Assembly (NCBI GenBank): GCA_031761405.1
Contig: JASEVX010000005.1
Location: 34,166,869-34,230,868 of the forward strand
Source of the DNA: Serripes groenlandicus
Lineage: Eukaryota; Mollusca; Bivalvia; Cardiida; Cardiidae
Direction: 5' to 3'
DNA: 64,000 nucleotides
Shown here: in pieces, positions 21,875-34,677 of the stretch
How positions within the stretch are numbered: the first letter of the stretch is position 1
Layout of the letters: each line of letters begins with the position of its first letter
Program-made: the position numbers and the translations under genes
The notes under the pieces: generated by a model
What the model was told of the DNA's origin: nothing
The model's input: the letters and a program-made list of their open reading frames with translations, nothing else
The model's database searches: none

Positions 21875-23187
21875 AAGTCGCCGGGCAGAAGCCCGCGACT
21901 TCTATTTTTAATAGCTTTTCGGAAATGACATGGGAGGAGAGTTACTATTAGAAAAAAACAAATTTAAATGTCTTGAACATATTACAATTGTGATTGTTTA
22001 AAAACACTTAGTTATGACACATCTAAAATGAAATAAATAATCCGATGTTTTAAGTATTTTTGACTCGCAGTTATGTCTTTGTGTCTTATTTACGAAGACA
22101 AAAGAGTCCCTACTAGACTTGCTGCAGACTGTTATGTGTCAATATCGAGATACAAATCACGTCAATTCTCCTTTTAGTAGCAATTTTAACTTACTGAATG
22201 TTGTTTTCATGTTCAAAGAGATGTCTTGATTTATGTAGAATTAATTTAATAATGTTAATATATAAAATAGGAACTGTTTCTAAGCTAAATATGTTGATCA
22301 AGTTACTACCGAATACCGACTGCGTAGACAAAACGCTTTTGCAGAGAGCCGTTCTTTACAATCACTTACAAATAGTTATTTATAGGTGATTTAAAATGTT
22401 TATTTGGTTCGAAAGAAACGACGAAAAGAACAAACTGAGAAAAACTAGTTTTAATATAAAAATTACTTTGAATGAACACTCTCTGCCTATAAAGGGAGTG
22501 TAAAAAACGACAATTATGCGAAGAAGAAACGAATCGGGTCTTTCGTACAAATTATCCTTGACAATTTTAAATTTGTCATTAGATTCCCTACAGGCATTTT
22601 GCTTGCGATCTGCATATTGTTATGCATCATTAACACAAGGGCGCTCAACATTATATCATTTTAAAACACATTCTCTGCCTATAAAGAGAGTGTAAAGAAC
22701 GACGACTATGCGAAGAAGAAACGAATCGGGTCTTTCGTACACAATTATTTAGTCCTTGACAATTTTAAATGTGTTATTAGATTCCCTACACGGATTTTGC
22801 TTGCGATCTGCATATTGTTATGCATCATTGACACGATGGTGCTCATCATTATATAATTTTAAAACATAAGTAGACTAATGATTGGAAAGATTACTCATTT
22901 CCTGTTTATGATCAATAATTAGTTGGCTGTGTATATGGTCAACCTACCGTAGAATGGAGATTGATCATAAACAATGAAAGGCTTTAATTATATTTCAATG
23001 AAGGACATTTACTTCGTTGACAAAAAAATGCAAGTTATGATACATTTTCACTTGACCCCACCCCTGATGTTCCAATATGCCCTTTAGTTGATAACTGGTT
23101 TTTTTCAACTACTATACTGAAAGCGTTATGCATAACTGTAGTATGTATTTTCGGCAACATTGATGCGTTGCATCAACTTTCTCTTGT
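21875..23187 (-). mobile_element. Hairpin-bounded repeat element (copy 2, inverted)
   Basis: The inverted counterpart of 4804-5828. Its 3' hairpin (AAGTCGCGGGC-TTCT-GCCCGGCGACTT on the minus strand) is at 21875-21901. Its 5' end (ACAAGAGAAAG and hairpin TTGATGC-AAC-GCATCAA) is at about 23150-23187. The hairpin arms are identical in the two copies while the loops differ. About 420 bp next to the 3' hairpin align with copy 1, including the GTAAGT donor-like site; the interior is different and holds a 192-bp tandem duplication. No transposase is recognised. Confidence 0.6.
22481..22865. repeat. 192-bp tandem duplication
   Basis: CTCTGCCTATAAAG at 22481 recurs at 22673. The shared unit includes ATGCGAAGAAGAAACGAATC, GGGTCTTTCGTAC, GATTCCCTACA and TTTGCTTGCGATCTGCATAT, with only scattered differences. 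It lies inside the hairpin-bounded element and begins at a short CACTCTCT/GGGAGTG inverted repeat. Confidence 0.85.
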
Positions 23188-23772
23188 ATCACACGTATTC
23201 TAGCTAAAGCAAGAGAGACATGTTTCAAAGCTAATAATATCTCAAAAAAAACCAACTACTGTAAATGAATGTAACGTTTGCGTAACAGCCAAGTATCTAG
23301 CCAAGGGAAATAGAGCTGACCGATTTATGTATTTTGAATCATATTTTGTTTCCCTTTGACAGACATTGCAATAAGTTCAAAGCTTCTTATACGTTATAAC
23401 ATCGTCTGCGATAGACTGACGACAATCCTTAAATCGTCCATGCCACTTAAACACCAGAGATCGGCTGCAATTCTTGTCGAACTATTTCATCATAGTAAAC
23501 GTCTGCGTAGGCGTTTTTCCGAACGCTTTATGAAACTGTATCACTGCCCGTAGTTTCACGTCGCCACTTGACGTCATGAATTTTTTATGTCTTTTTTAGA
23601 TACGACGTTGTTGTTTTTACGATATTTCTGTACATGCAATTGTTACACACATTAAAATAACAGGATATGACGTCGTGACGTAACCTTAACGGCAGACGAA
23701 ATTGCGCGTAAAACAAAACGGCGAGATGTTACTATATTGCGTATTTAGGAGAAGACATTGCTTGTAAGTAGT
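23188..23772. other. Unassigned sequence
   Basis: A 65-codon frame at 23356-23553 (plus) has no recognisable domain. Confidence 0.35.
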
Positions 23773-23867
23773 AATGTAAAATTGGTGTGCGCCGGGTGGA
23801 CGTTACTAGGTTTCCATAGAAACGTATTATAGGTATAATATGAAAGCAAATGCACCAATTTTACATT
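23773..23867. mobile_element. 95-bp inverted-repeat mini-element
   Basis: Perfect 15-bp arms: AATGTAAAATTGGTG (23773-23787) and CACCAATTTTACATT (23853-23867). The 65-bp centre contains GCGCCGGGTGGACGTTACTA. It looks like a very small MITE; no second copy was seen in the window, so it could also be a stand-alone hairpin. Confidence 0.6.
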
Positions 23868-24438
23868 TATTTCATTCCATGAAGACCACAGATTGTTTAA
23901 CGTTAATAACAAGTTATTATATCTGTTAAAACAAAACTTATGAGAAAAGTCTACGATTTAGTGGAACAGCCCTCGTATATACACTGATGTTCACCAAGCT
24001 AGTCTTCTTTGATATCAGATAACGGTTCTGAAACTGATGACTCAAATACATTTTGAATAATATGCATTTTTGTATATCGACAGTGCACTTTGGTGAGGAT
24101 TTGCGATGTCATTTTTGGTTTTGATTTAAATATCATTATATTATGTTTCTGTTCTTGAGGCCTTGTTTTGTTTTTTTAACTTTTATAAATAGCTCAAAAG
24201 ATTTCAAAATATTGAATGTGACATTTACTAGAGTTACGTACAAGTATGCATTAATATCACAATATATACATTCACCTTTATCTTAAATTTTAGATATATG
24301 AATATTCATTTGTAGAAATTTAAGTCAATATGTTCTCGTTATTAGTTATTTTATGTGAGTTTTGTATTCACTGAAAACGTTGTACATTTCACTGTATAAG
24401 TTATGACAAAGATTGTGCCCTGGCATATTTCTATAATA
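23868..24438. other. Unassigned sequence
   Basis: AT-rich, nothing recognised. Confidence 0.4.
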
Positions 24439-24657
24439 TTAACCCTTTTCCACCTATAGAAGCATTTTAAAGCATCTGCAGCAGACGACTTTTGGAAACA
24501 TCGTGACAAAATGAGAAATTGTTCAAGACTAGCAATTTCTCCTTTTGCCAAAACTTTTTTCAGTGATTATACCTTAAATTATAGAGATTGTCCATAATTT
24601 TGAGCAGAAATTTTCGAAGTCGTCTGCTGCAGATTTGCTGTATGTGAAGAGGGTTAA
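24439..24657. mobile_element. TTAA-flanked piggyBac-like MITE (copy 3, best preserved)
   Basis: A 219-bp element from TTAACCCTTTTCCAC to GAGGGTTAA. The terminal inverted repeats are about 40 bp and include CATCTGCAGCAGACGAC on the left against GTCGTCTGCTGCAGAT on the right. The centre holds CTAGCAATTTCTCCTTTTGC. TTAA on both sides with CCCTTT ends supports a piggyBac-type origin. No transposase; non-autonomous. Confidence 0.82.
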
Positions 24658-25367
24658 GAAACGCATTCAGGGAAGGGATTTTGTTCCGTCATGTCATAAT
24701 TAACGACTGATCGGTGATCAATCCCCGACCTCATACCTTTATGACTATTTGTATTCGACGACAACTACGTTTGATCACTTCCGCTTGTTTGTTCAAGGCT
24801 TTTTATTAACTAGCGATGTCTAAACTGAACATTGATTTTGTGAGGAACTCACTTTTTCTACTAAGGTTTTACAGTTTCATCCCCAAGTAGAAAATGACTT
24901 TTATCCGGAATATATCTTTAAAATGGAAGGATTTCAGCTTAATTCAAAAGCATGAATCCCCGTAACGCTTATAATAAGATGACTGTCAAAGAGTCTCTTT
25001 TCTCTATTAAGACACATACAAATATAGCTTTGCACAAAATTATCACACTATATGTGTAACTTAATTAGGTTCAATTTGCGTTATTTCTGCTTCCTCTGGA
25101 CGCTTTCAGTAAATTTCAAAATATCTTATAACATACAAGATACATTCAACCATTGATTGACTCCTGAAATAGGGAAGAAGGTGTAAACGTATGTTAACTT
25201 TTCCTGTGCTATTTCAGGGACCAAATTGTATAGAATTTTACATGTACCTCACTTTTTTGAAAAAGGATTGTATTTATGCAACGGACGTCAGTTACATTTT
25301 GCTCTAAAACGTGAAGTTGATTGTGAGTCACAACATAGAACTTTTCATATGTTTATTCCTTGATTTA
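24658..25367. other. Unassigned sequence
   Basis: Nothing recognised. Confidence 0.4.
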
Positions 25368-25560
25368 TATGTATGTGTACGTGTATGTGTAAATGCATGT
25401 ATATGTGAGTATATGTGTAGGTATATGTATGTGTGTATGTAAGTAAGTAAGTAAGTTAGTAAATTGTTTATTATTGTGACATGTGTTACAAAGCATTTAT
25501 AATATACATTTATTATTTAACAATTATTATTACCACCCGCCCAATGGGCCTATAAGTCAT
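25368..25560 (-). mobile_element. LINE 3' end with microsatellite tail
   Basis: Read on the minus strand, GGCCCATTGGGCGGGTGGTA and AATAATAATTGTTAAATAAT are followed by a (TTAC)n run and a TATG/CATA-rich microsatellite (25368-25465). A short 3'UTR ending in a simple repeat is typical of non-LTR retrotransposons. No coding remnant adjoins it clearly, so this is a dead 5'-truncated copy. The link to LINEs is inferred from sequence character. Confidence 0.5.
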
Positions 25561-26274
25561 CAACACATATATATTTCATAATATCATACAAATATACAAG
25601 ATATATATACACAAAAGTGTGATCGGACGTGCATTTAATCATTTTATTCGGTCGTATAAACAAATGTAGAAATCATTTAATAATAAATAATCAAATTATA
25701 GACAAGATTAATAATTCTGTTTCATATGATCAAAACCTTAGAAATAATTGCGTAAGTGTGTATGTATATATGCAACAACGTATATTTTGTAGATACGTTT
25801 TGTGAATAAATGTTTATTTTTCTGTCTATCTTCTGAATTATTAACAGAAGAAATACAATAAATGGATTATAAATTTGAAAATAATTTAAATTAACTACGA
25901 TCAAAATTCGCCTGTCGCAAAATATCAGTTATGTTACTACGGAAATGAAAAATGTACTATCTCATTACAAAAGACAAGATTCGTCCATTTCGATTAAGAG
26001 TATCATTATGTATGAAGTTTATTGCATGATTATTCCATTACTCGAATACGTAATGATTTTTCAGATTGTATTTAAAATGTAGTAGTTTTTAATTTTTGAA
26101 AAATATTTGAATTGTCATCACTTGTTTATATCATCTGAGGGGTCTTAACTATATGATGATATGAACAAAAAGTATGGTATCATATTACTTAATCAAAACA
26201 ATTGAATTTTTAAAGTACAATTATCCAGACTATTATATTTTATAATATCTATAATGTTGATGTTAAAGATAATT
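25561..26274. other. Very AT-rich unassigned sequence
   Basis: Nothing firm. It may include the degraded 5' half of the LINE that follows, or the body of the LINE whose tail precedes it. Confidence 0.35.
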
Positions 26275-27600
26275 CGGATACGTTAGAATATTTGCATAAT
26301 AATAAAGATAACAGCAGATATAATGCATTTGGAAATTCTATTGTTGAATTATGATGTATCCTTGGTATACAAATACTAAATGGTTGCCTGTTTCGTGATA
26401 GCATTGGCAATTTGACATGCACTGCAAAAAATGAATGAAGTGTAGTTGATTATCATATAACATAATCTGAATTGTTTCCATATGTCAGTTATATAAATGT
26501 TGCTACTCGCGATGACTCGGATCACATACATTTTAATGTATCAATGAACAAATGGTTATTTCTATAGCAGAAATGTCCAAATGAATCTTGGAAGGTCATA
26601 AAACGTGCTTATTCTAAGATATCACATAAGGAGGTAATAAATAAAACTAATTATGAAATCTGGAATTCGTATTTTAAAGGTCTACTTTACAAAAATGATC
26701 AATCGAAGTTGAAAGCTATACAATGAGAATATATGCAGGCTACAGCAGAGTATGAAAATAGAAAAATGGAAAATCTACCGACACAGACGGTATTTCTTCA
26801 GAATTTTACAATAACACATGTAATTGAATAGCACCATATATAAATATAATTATTATTTAAAGCAATTTTAAACTCAAGGCATTTTAAGGAATCATGGAGC
26901 GAAAGTGTTATATGACCTGTATATGAAACTGGTGCTAAATATAACCCTAACAATTACAGAGGGATACCTCTTGTAAATGTAGTGTTAAAGATATTTCCAA
27001 ATAATGTTAATGATATAATATAACATTTGGCAGATACATTTAATTCATTTGCTGAAAGTCAAGCATGATTTCGACATGGTTATTATGTAACTGATAATTT
27101 ATTCATTTTTCAAAGTATGTTACAGAAATACCTTTGCAAACCTGGTGGTCGATGTATGTTTTGCTCCGGATTTTATTGAATCATATAATACGTTTTGAAC
27201 AATTTTTCAGAATTTTATTCAAAAGGGGACTTCGGGAGAACATGTTTAATGTTTTGTTATCAATATACTCAAATCTGAAATTCAATTTACGTGTCGGTAG
27301 TAGCATATCTAAATTTTTCTCATGCAATATGGAAACAAGACAAGGTGACGTAAGCCGTCCAATGATGTAAAACTTGTTAATACAATATATATCTACCTTT
27401 TTAAATGAAAATGGATACAATAATTACACTTATTCTTACTTACGGGTCACATATTTGAGAATCGGATCATACAGCTATCATAGAACATGTTCATTTCCAA
27501 TACTGTCGTGAATTCTACAATTAATTCCTGCATGGTTCTATCAGAATGTGGAAGACTACCTATATCTGTAATCTACAAAACAAAAGTAACAATATATTGC
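26275..27600 (+). pseudogene. Decayed LINE (endonuclease and reverse transcriptase remnants)
   Basis: Conceptual translation across several frames gives, in order: the end of an APE-type endonuclease (ILNGCLFRDSIGNLTC near 26371, SVVDY near 26436, a DSDH motif near 26514); a linker with WNSYFKGLLY; then reverse transcriptase blocks SWSESVI and YNPNNYRGIPLVNVV (26900-26985), and YSNLKFNLRVGSSISK with RQGD (27260-27350). A C-terminal LSECGRLPISVIYK lies near 27540-27580. The FADD-containing palm block and the following thumb are missing between RQGD and GRLP, and there are many stops and frameshifts. In a working copy the protein would nick target DNA and copy the element RNA into it. It resembles the minus-strand LINE at 57585-59560. 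Confidence 0.85.
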
Positions 27601-27889
27601 TTTATCACATGACGTTGCTTGTATCCCATGTAATATACCCATTACGTATTTCTTTATATACAACGTGTGTAATATAACATGACCTAATACTAGGAAAAAA
27701 TGACGTCACGTCAACGTTTTGAGTCACTTTATGTGATAGATATAATATCTCATGAGTGTTATTTATTATTCTTTTTAATAAACTAAGCTGAATATGACCT
27801 CGGGAATAATTATTTGTGGCATTGTTATACGATTTACTGACGAAATTAAAATAGCTTTGGAAAACCCACTTTTCTTTGTGATAAAAAGA

Positions 27890-28032
27890 ATCTGACATTC
27901 GTTGTCATTTAATAAAGTTTTATTAAACTCGTTCAAGAAATTTATTATTAAGCTCGCCAAAGGCTCGCTTAATAAAAAAAAATCTTGAACTCGTTTAATA
28001 AAACTTTATATAAAATGACAACTCATGTCAGA
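27890..28032. repeat. 143-bp near-perfect palindrome
   Basis: Outer arms ATCTGACATTCGTTGTCATT / AATGACAACTCATGTCAGAT. Inner arms include AATAAAGTTTTATTAAACTC and GAGTTTAATAAAACTTTAT-type sequence. The centre is AAGCTCGCC-AAA-GGCTCGCTT. The two halves would fold into one long hairpin of about 65 bp. It resembles a foldback-type insertion; see 37656-37830 for similar architecture. Confidence 0.85.
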
Positions 28033-28738
28033 TCCTATATGTATAACTTTTATACATGCCTAATAGTCGATATCAAAAGCAATTTCATCATTGGTGACAT
28101 TTGAAGGGTAAGTTTGGCCACGAAGGTTAAAAGCCTACTATGCATGTCTGGTTTTGGATACGCCTGGTTCTCTCAAGATGTTGGAAATGTTGAGCATATA
28201 TATAACTATGTTATAAAAAGAATGTCGGATTATTCCTTTCAATATTAACAAGAAACTATAAATGGCTCATCACGCTGCGATCTTTACCAACATATTCATT
28301 CTGTGTTGAATCAAAAGAGATATTCTGTTGGTTGATATGTCCCCATATTTAAGAAATGCTCCAGTCATATATTAAACGTACAATTGGGAAGACATTTTAA
28401 TATGAAAAGGGACAGTCGCATTTGTAGTAATTGTTTGATTCATGAATAGATGTAAACAGTTTTTATTGTGACTAATGGCTTAGATTGACGATATGAGATG
28501 CTATTACTATCTGATGAAAAGCGAGAGTAGTGTTATTATTAAGGATATCGCAACATATATGTAAGTTATAATTGCGCTTATAGATTCATCCATCCGATAA
28601 CAAAAGTCATTGCTTGATAACGATTGTACAAAAGTATATGTATGAATCCTCAATTCTATATACATTTTATATCTGTATGTTTGCTGTATTTTGGCCGGTG
28701 GCCTCTATTTACAAATACATATTTATCGTATTGAAAAA
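28033..28738. other. Unassigned sequence
   Basis: Nothing recognised. Confidence 0.4.
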
Positions 28739-28925
28739 AGTAAATAGTTTTCTAACTAATTTATCAAGTAATTCAACATTTTAATTTTCAAAAATCACGC
28801 TTTTGGGAAGTAATCGAAGTGTTTGAAGAGAGTAAATAGTTCTCTAATTAATTCATCAATTAATTCACCTTTTATTTTCAAAAATCACACCCTTTGGAAG
28901 TTATCGAAATATTAAAAAAAAGTCG
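28739..28925. repeat. ~92-bp tandem duplication
   Basis: AGTAAATAGTTTTCTAACTA at 28739 is repeated as AGTAAATAGTTCTCTAATTA at about 28831. Both are followed by TTTTCAAAAATCAC and TTGGAAGT-ATCGAA. Confidence 0.75.
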
Positions 28926-30641
28926 GACCATTGCGAAATTAGTTTAGCCAGCATTAAGTATCTTGCACAGCGGTTTCTTTATCCCAATAAGTCAGACATG
29001 ACCGTTTTTATCGAATCATGCTCTAGGAAATTTAACCTTAGCACATTTATGAAAAGAAGATAACATTATGTTTGCGTGTCAAATTGTTCTGATTTAAATG
29101 GGCAATAACTCTACAGTGGACGGAAACGTTGATTGTCCTCGAGATCATCTCAATTATTAAAACGATCATTGCTTGTAATACTAAATCAACATATCTTATC
29201 CGATAAAGAAATGATTCATAGACAGCAAATGTTTAATATCAACACAATAATTGTATAATGAGTTGTTTTTATTACATGTCACGATATGTTTCTTTATTTG
29301 GCACAACCAATGGTTCAACTTAATCACACAATCCCATTTAATACAGTTGTTTCTAAAACAGACGCGTGTGCCTTACCTTCAGAAAATGGATGTTCTGAAA
29401 TTGTAGACAAAACCTTTCAGATCTGGAGCATGTGACAGCAATCCCATTTCACCCACTGATTATATAGGCAGATAGGAGAGTCCTTGTGATTATACGACTA
29501 TTGTCAACGCTGGAACTACAAAGGCTTGCTCATTTAATGCGGTATTAATGACCCAATACCGCACCCATATACGGCTTTATTACCTTTTCGAGTATCATAT
29601 TCTGATAAGCGAGCACCGACATGCGAAAACATGTCATAGTTTGATGCTTACCGGCGATTCGAATTAATCATATCTCGCATCTTCGATTAACAATTTGATT
29701 TACCTGCTTTACAATATTTAACTAAAGGTTTTTATGAAAAATGCAGACTAAGATAGAGCCTATATATTTATGTAGTCTATTCTTGGTCTATACTGTTCGC
29801 CATTGATTCCTCAGTTCTGAAGAAACGTCTCAGGAAATACGATAATTTGTAAGGTTAAAATTGCGCTGGCGATGCCATTAATACTGCTGTTTGTTTGAAA
29901 TGGGTACTCGTTTGTTAGGCAAATGCTTTTTAATTCCATGGTTCAACATAGCAGTACTTGTTATTTAATTTAAACCAACCGTTACGGTATCCCCACAACC
30001 GTGTACTCAACTGAATGCCAAAAACAATGTGTGGAACAAACCCTGTTTACGCCTTCTTATCTAGGTAATTTCGATGCAAGGATTTTCATAGTCGGACTCG
30101 TTACGTCCCTCATCTGACTGAGGACTGTTTATATTACAAAGATTAAGTGGGTTATTTAGATTTTCCAAACAAAAAGGTTGTTTGAAATTGACCAATGAAC
30201 TTACATTAAGAAATGCTTTTAATATTTTCTATTAAGTACAGCTGCATGCATTAGAAGAGTGTCAGAGTCCGCTATCGATATCTCTTTATTTCTGGTACGA
30301 AATTTGACTTGCAAACAACGTTAAGGGCTAGATGTTCTTGTGTTTCCGTTCAGTGCAACTCAGTAAGATCAAATAGATTTATATATTTGTAAACGACGAA
30401 ACTTATTTAGTTAAGGTTGCAATTTTCATTGACAATAAACTGTAAAGTAAGCTGTTTTTAGATCATGATAAATTTGTTTACTCAATTTCCAAAAAAGTAT
30501 TGTGTTATTCTCATACCAAACAACACGTTGCAAAGAAATGAGCTGCTTCACGCAAATGGGGACAACTTCGTTGCAATGTTATCGTTTAACACATATGAGT
30601 AATGATCCGTTGCGGCTTAACTTGCAGGTTTTATATGACTT

Positions 30642-30753
30642 GTGAATGTGGTAACGTTCAGTTATCAGTAAATACTAAGCGTTTATCCGGGCATTTGTGA
30701 ATGTGGTAACGTTCAGTAATCAGTAAATACTAAGCGTTTATCCGGGCATTTGT
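30642..30753. repeat. 56-bp tandem duplication private to unit 1
   Basis: TGAATGTGGTAACGTTCAGT occurs at 30642 and 30698, each followed by CAGTAAATACTAAGCGTTTA and TCCGGGCATTTG. The corresponding place in unit 2 (44765-44820) has one copy only. Confidence 0.92.
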
Positions 30754-31429
30754 AAGTGCTCTTAACGTTAGATAACAAGAGGTCGCTGTTTTGATGATAT
30801 TCCGCATATTAGAAATATCCAAGAGAAATACCTTTGAGAATCCGAATGTTTTCTAGCTGTCACAAATGTCTTTGATGTTTTGTAAAACTAAACGGATTTA
30901 CTTTTCCTCTGTGGGCTATTCAAATGTCGTGTCAACATAAATGTATTGTAAAACATTTCCTTGCTATTTACCAGATACAATACATATATTTAATGTGATA
31001 TATATGTATATATAGGAACTTTCAACTAAAACAAATGAATTCATTGAATTGAGATGTCCGCCAGGTCTGACATTTATACAAACGAACGAATGAACCCTTG
31101 GTATATTAGTTATAAAATATATATATTCAAAATATGTTGAACTTGAAAGGTGCGTCTAGAAAGGTATTTTCTAAACTTTGATCTAGTGACCTTGTTTTTG
31201 TTCTCATGTGACACCGTTCAAAACATAATCTAGAATGGATGTACATGTAGATGAATGTTCTGACGAATGTTTATGTGGCTTCGCGAGTGTTCACTTGTAT
31301 ATATTGAGCTATAACGTGAGTATAGACGGTTGATAGACGGACAAATTAATTCAATTGAGGTGTACTGTCTGTTGAACATGCAGTAAAATCAGGTGGGTCG
31401 AACACAGTAACGTTATTTAAAAGTATTGA

Positions 31430-32280
31430 CTATGACATACAGACTTCAACAGTATGTAAGATAGATACGTAACATTGCACACACAGTTGGTATATCACTA
31501 TCAACGGTACCATTTAACCTCAAACGAAATAGTGTAAGTTAAGAAAAGATATGCTACGTGGTTATACCACCTATTGATTGACAATCAGAAACATGTGCGT
31601 GTTGATATTCCCAATAAGCGGATTAAAATGTTTCCATAGTATGACGAAAACACTTTTTAACAACAACAGTAGTCACTCGTCTTCCTTAAATGTATAATAT
31701 ATATTTCACGCGTTTCGTAGAAGAGAGTGAAATATTTGTCTTCGCGTAGCGTATACACAAGGGTTAATACGTAAGCGCTTGTGTGCACGGGTAGCAAGGT
31801 ATTTGGCGGGAATTATGGCTATATATTGTTCGTGATGGCGGGAAATGGTCATTCTACCGGACGAAAGCAAGCAGTACATGTCAAATTCCCGATAGTTATT
31901 TCACGGTTAACATAACCAAATTGCATAGAATGAGGTCTAACATTCAAATCTGTCATTGACAAACTGACACAGGTTTCCAGAGTTTTTCCATACAATGGTT
32001 TTTATCTCTGGTCGTTCCTGGGCGAGACGGATTTCCAAAAATACAAAATACTGCTTTATTTTGAAATTGAGAGATTATATGTAAAACATAAATACGATAA
32101 TTCAACTCGTATTACAAAAGGTCACATGTATATAAAATTCACTGTTTAAACTGCTTCTTTGTTCATTAAATAGACACGCGTCTGGTACTTGCATATGGGT
32201 GTTTGTTGTTTAATGTTTTATTTATACGGAAAGAGAAGACAGTAAACATTGAACACTGTTAAATTTATTTTACGACGGTG
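31430..32280. other. Unit 1-specific stretch without a unit 2 counterpart
   Basis: Between shared anchors CGAACACAGTAACG (about 31400) and CAATATCAGA-CA (about 32285), unit 1 carries ~850 bp that does not align to the ~665 bp in unit 2. It has no recognised gene. Palindromic traces occur near 31760-31800 (ACACAAG/CTTGTGT). Confidence 0.55.
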
Positions 32281-33188
32281 AACAATATCAGAACACCATA
32301 GTCCTCTTGCTTATCAAACTTTTCAACTTAAACATATAGTGAGTTAGCAGTTTGAAGATGTACTTTTTAATTTACAAAAAATATCCCTCGACACCGTATA
32401 ATTCGATACAATAAAAACATGATCATGACGTTTTACCGTAATTTACATGTAAAATGATATGGGACACGTTTGTCTAAATGTATCTGCAAAATATCCCTTA
32501 ATTAGCTTATTTCGTATGAGTGACTATGTAAGGTCCCCGATATTCCCCTTTTTTGGATTCAGAAATTGTACAATGTACAATGACTACCCTTGATGCCTTG
32601 ATGGAAAGGTTACTTGTGCAGCCCTATAAAGTTTAAACCATAACGAACACCACTTGATAACAGATCATTAATTAATCAGGCTAATAACGAAATATAAGAG
32701 CCCAATTTCATACGAACGTTTCGTCGACAAAAATGATATGGGTTCCAAAAGATTGTGTATAGCTTTGCGAAAACTGAATAAAACTAATCAAAACTGTTAT
32801 CCTTAACACTTTATCGACGATATGTTGGCTCTTTGATGAAATGCTAAATATTGAGCCCCATAAATCACAAAACGGGTTATTGGCAAGAATGTCCTAGCTG
32901 AATTAACTTATTATTCGCATAGGGTCTCCATGAATTAAATCGTTTACCCCTGGTCTGTTCGGATCTCGAGACATATTCCCTGAACTGATGGTAGTAGCTA
33001 GACTTGAACGGCTGTGGACATGTACCAGCATTGCTTGAATATAGTTGAATATGCAGCCGTTCATCAGACGTAAATTTCATCGTACGTAACAATTTTCGAT
33101 AAACTTCTTATAAACGTACTTAAAACTTAGAAAATAAGATTAACCCTTTAATCAAATCTGAATAAAATTAATCGGCATTCGTTTTATT

Positions 33189-33380
33189 ATGGTAAGGCAT
33201 AACCTCAAGGCGGATCCGTCAAAAGCAGAAGTAGTAAAGGCAATGAATGTCCTAAAAATTTCAGTCGGATTCGCCCTTTTTTATCGTATTTTTATACCAA
33301 TTTCTTTGAACAAAATGCACAATTTAAATGATCAGCTCACTGCCAATGAAATAATTAAAAGAACGTGTCACTGTGGTCCC
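33189..33380 (+). pseudogene. Fragment resembling an LTR-retrotransposon reverse transcriptase
   Basis: The 72-codon frame contains LKADPSKAEVVKAM followed by VGFALFYRIFIP. This matches the layout of the end of the Gypsy-type reverse transcriptase domain, where a K-x-P-x-K helix precedes an FLGxxxYYRRFI-like motif. Nothing else of Pol is preserved with confidence, although MFVIYISD shortly after could be the start of a decayed RNase H. Unit 2 retains only the first part (46795-46840), broken by a deletion. A dead fragment older than the duplication. Confidence 0.5.
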
Positions 33381-34677
33381 ATGTTTGTTATATACATATC
33401 AGACTAAACCGTACACGCTGTATACAGAAGCCAATTGCATGTGTAACATAACTATGCAATAGTGAAACATGGTGTCACCATTCCAGGAATTCTTAACAAA
33501 AAGTCTTTATATATGTTTTTATCTATCTTACACATTGAGTGAAACGCATTGTAATTAGTTTGTTATTGACAAGGAGTTATATGCAATAACTAATAATAAT
33601 AATAACTATTATAAAGGCTTTATTGAGAGAGGACAATCATTTGACATAGTACATGTATGCAAGTCAATTTTCCATAACTGTTTACATGATGCTGATTTTG
33701 TCATTTACTCGTATCATACAGCACTGGAGTAAAGGACTTAAGTCATTTACATGTACCCTCAAAATCAGCCCTGTACATTTCGATATTTTGAATATGTCTA
33801 GATGTCCTCAAATTTGTGGTTAAACACCTTCGGACTGTTTGATTTAATTAATTGTATGAACAGACACACTCCTATTTAAACAGAGAAGTTGCATTGTCTA
33901 TCTATGATACAGACCCTTCTACTACAAACTATGTAGCTTTGTCTTTGTATAAGCGGACACTTACTTGTCGGTATAAAAGCGCTAGCTCTATAGCAAGGCA
34001 GTATAAGTATCCCCTTATACAAACACATAGATAACTATTGGCTATCTATGGAACAGGCCACTTTACTAAATATACACAGTACGTGGAAAGGACATTCAAG
34101 GTAAATAATATTTTACTTATGCAGTACAAAAGTGTTTTTTTACTCAAATGTACTCGAAAGATTAGGGCATTATGACAAGAAACTACAAACATGACAAATT
34201 GCATCCGCATGCGACAATGGTTAATCGTCATTATTTATAAGTATAATTTTTGTTCACATATTTATTTTAATAAAACGCAGATGTTCCAACCTCTCTGCAA
34301 ATGTCATGGGTTCAGTTATTACATAAATCTTGCCTCACATACTTCATACCAAGACTTTGTACGATCGTTCGCCATAAGAAAAACGTAATAATCGAGTGGC
34401 TCAAAATCAGCTTTCAAACAGCCAATATAATATTGATTCTCAATTATATTATAAACACTCGGCCAATCGATGAGCGACAAAAATACTTTTCAAATTGAAG
34501 CTTGGATTAGTGAATAGGGGTGAAATAGGTAAAATGCGCATGTAAACGCAATGAAATTAAAGAATGTCGGCAACTAATGAACCGTTTTCTTTTTCATATT
34601 AATATTTGCTTTATTGCAGAGCTTATTTTGGTTTAAAAGTTTACAATTTCGCAATGAACTGTAACGCAAGTCTGATT

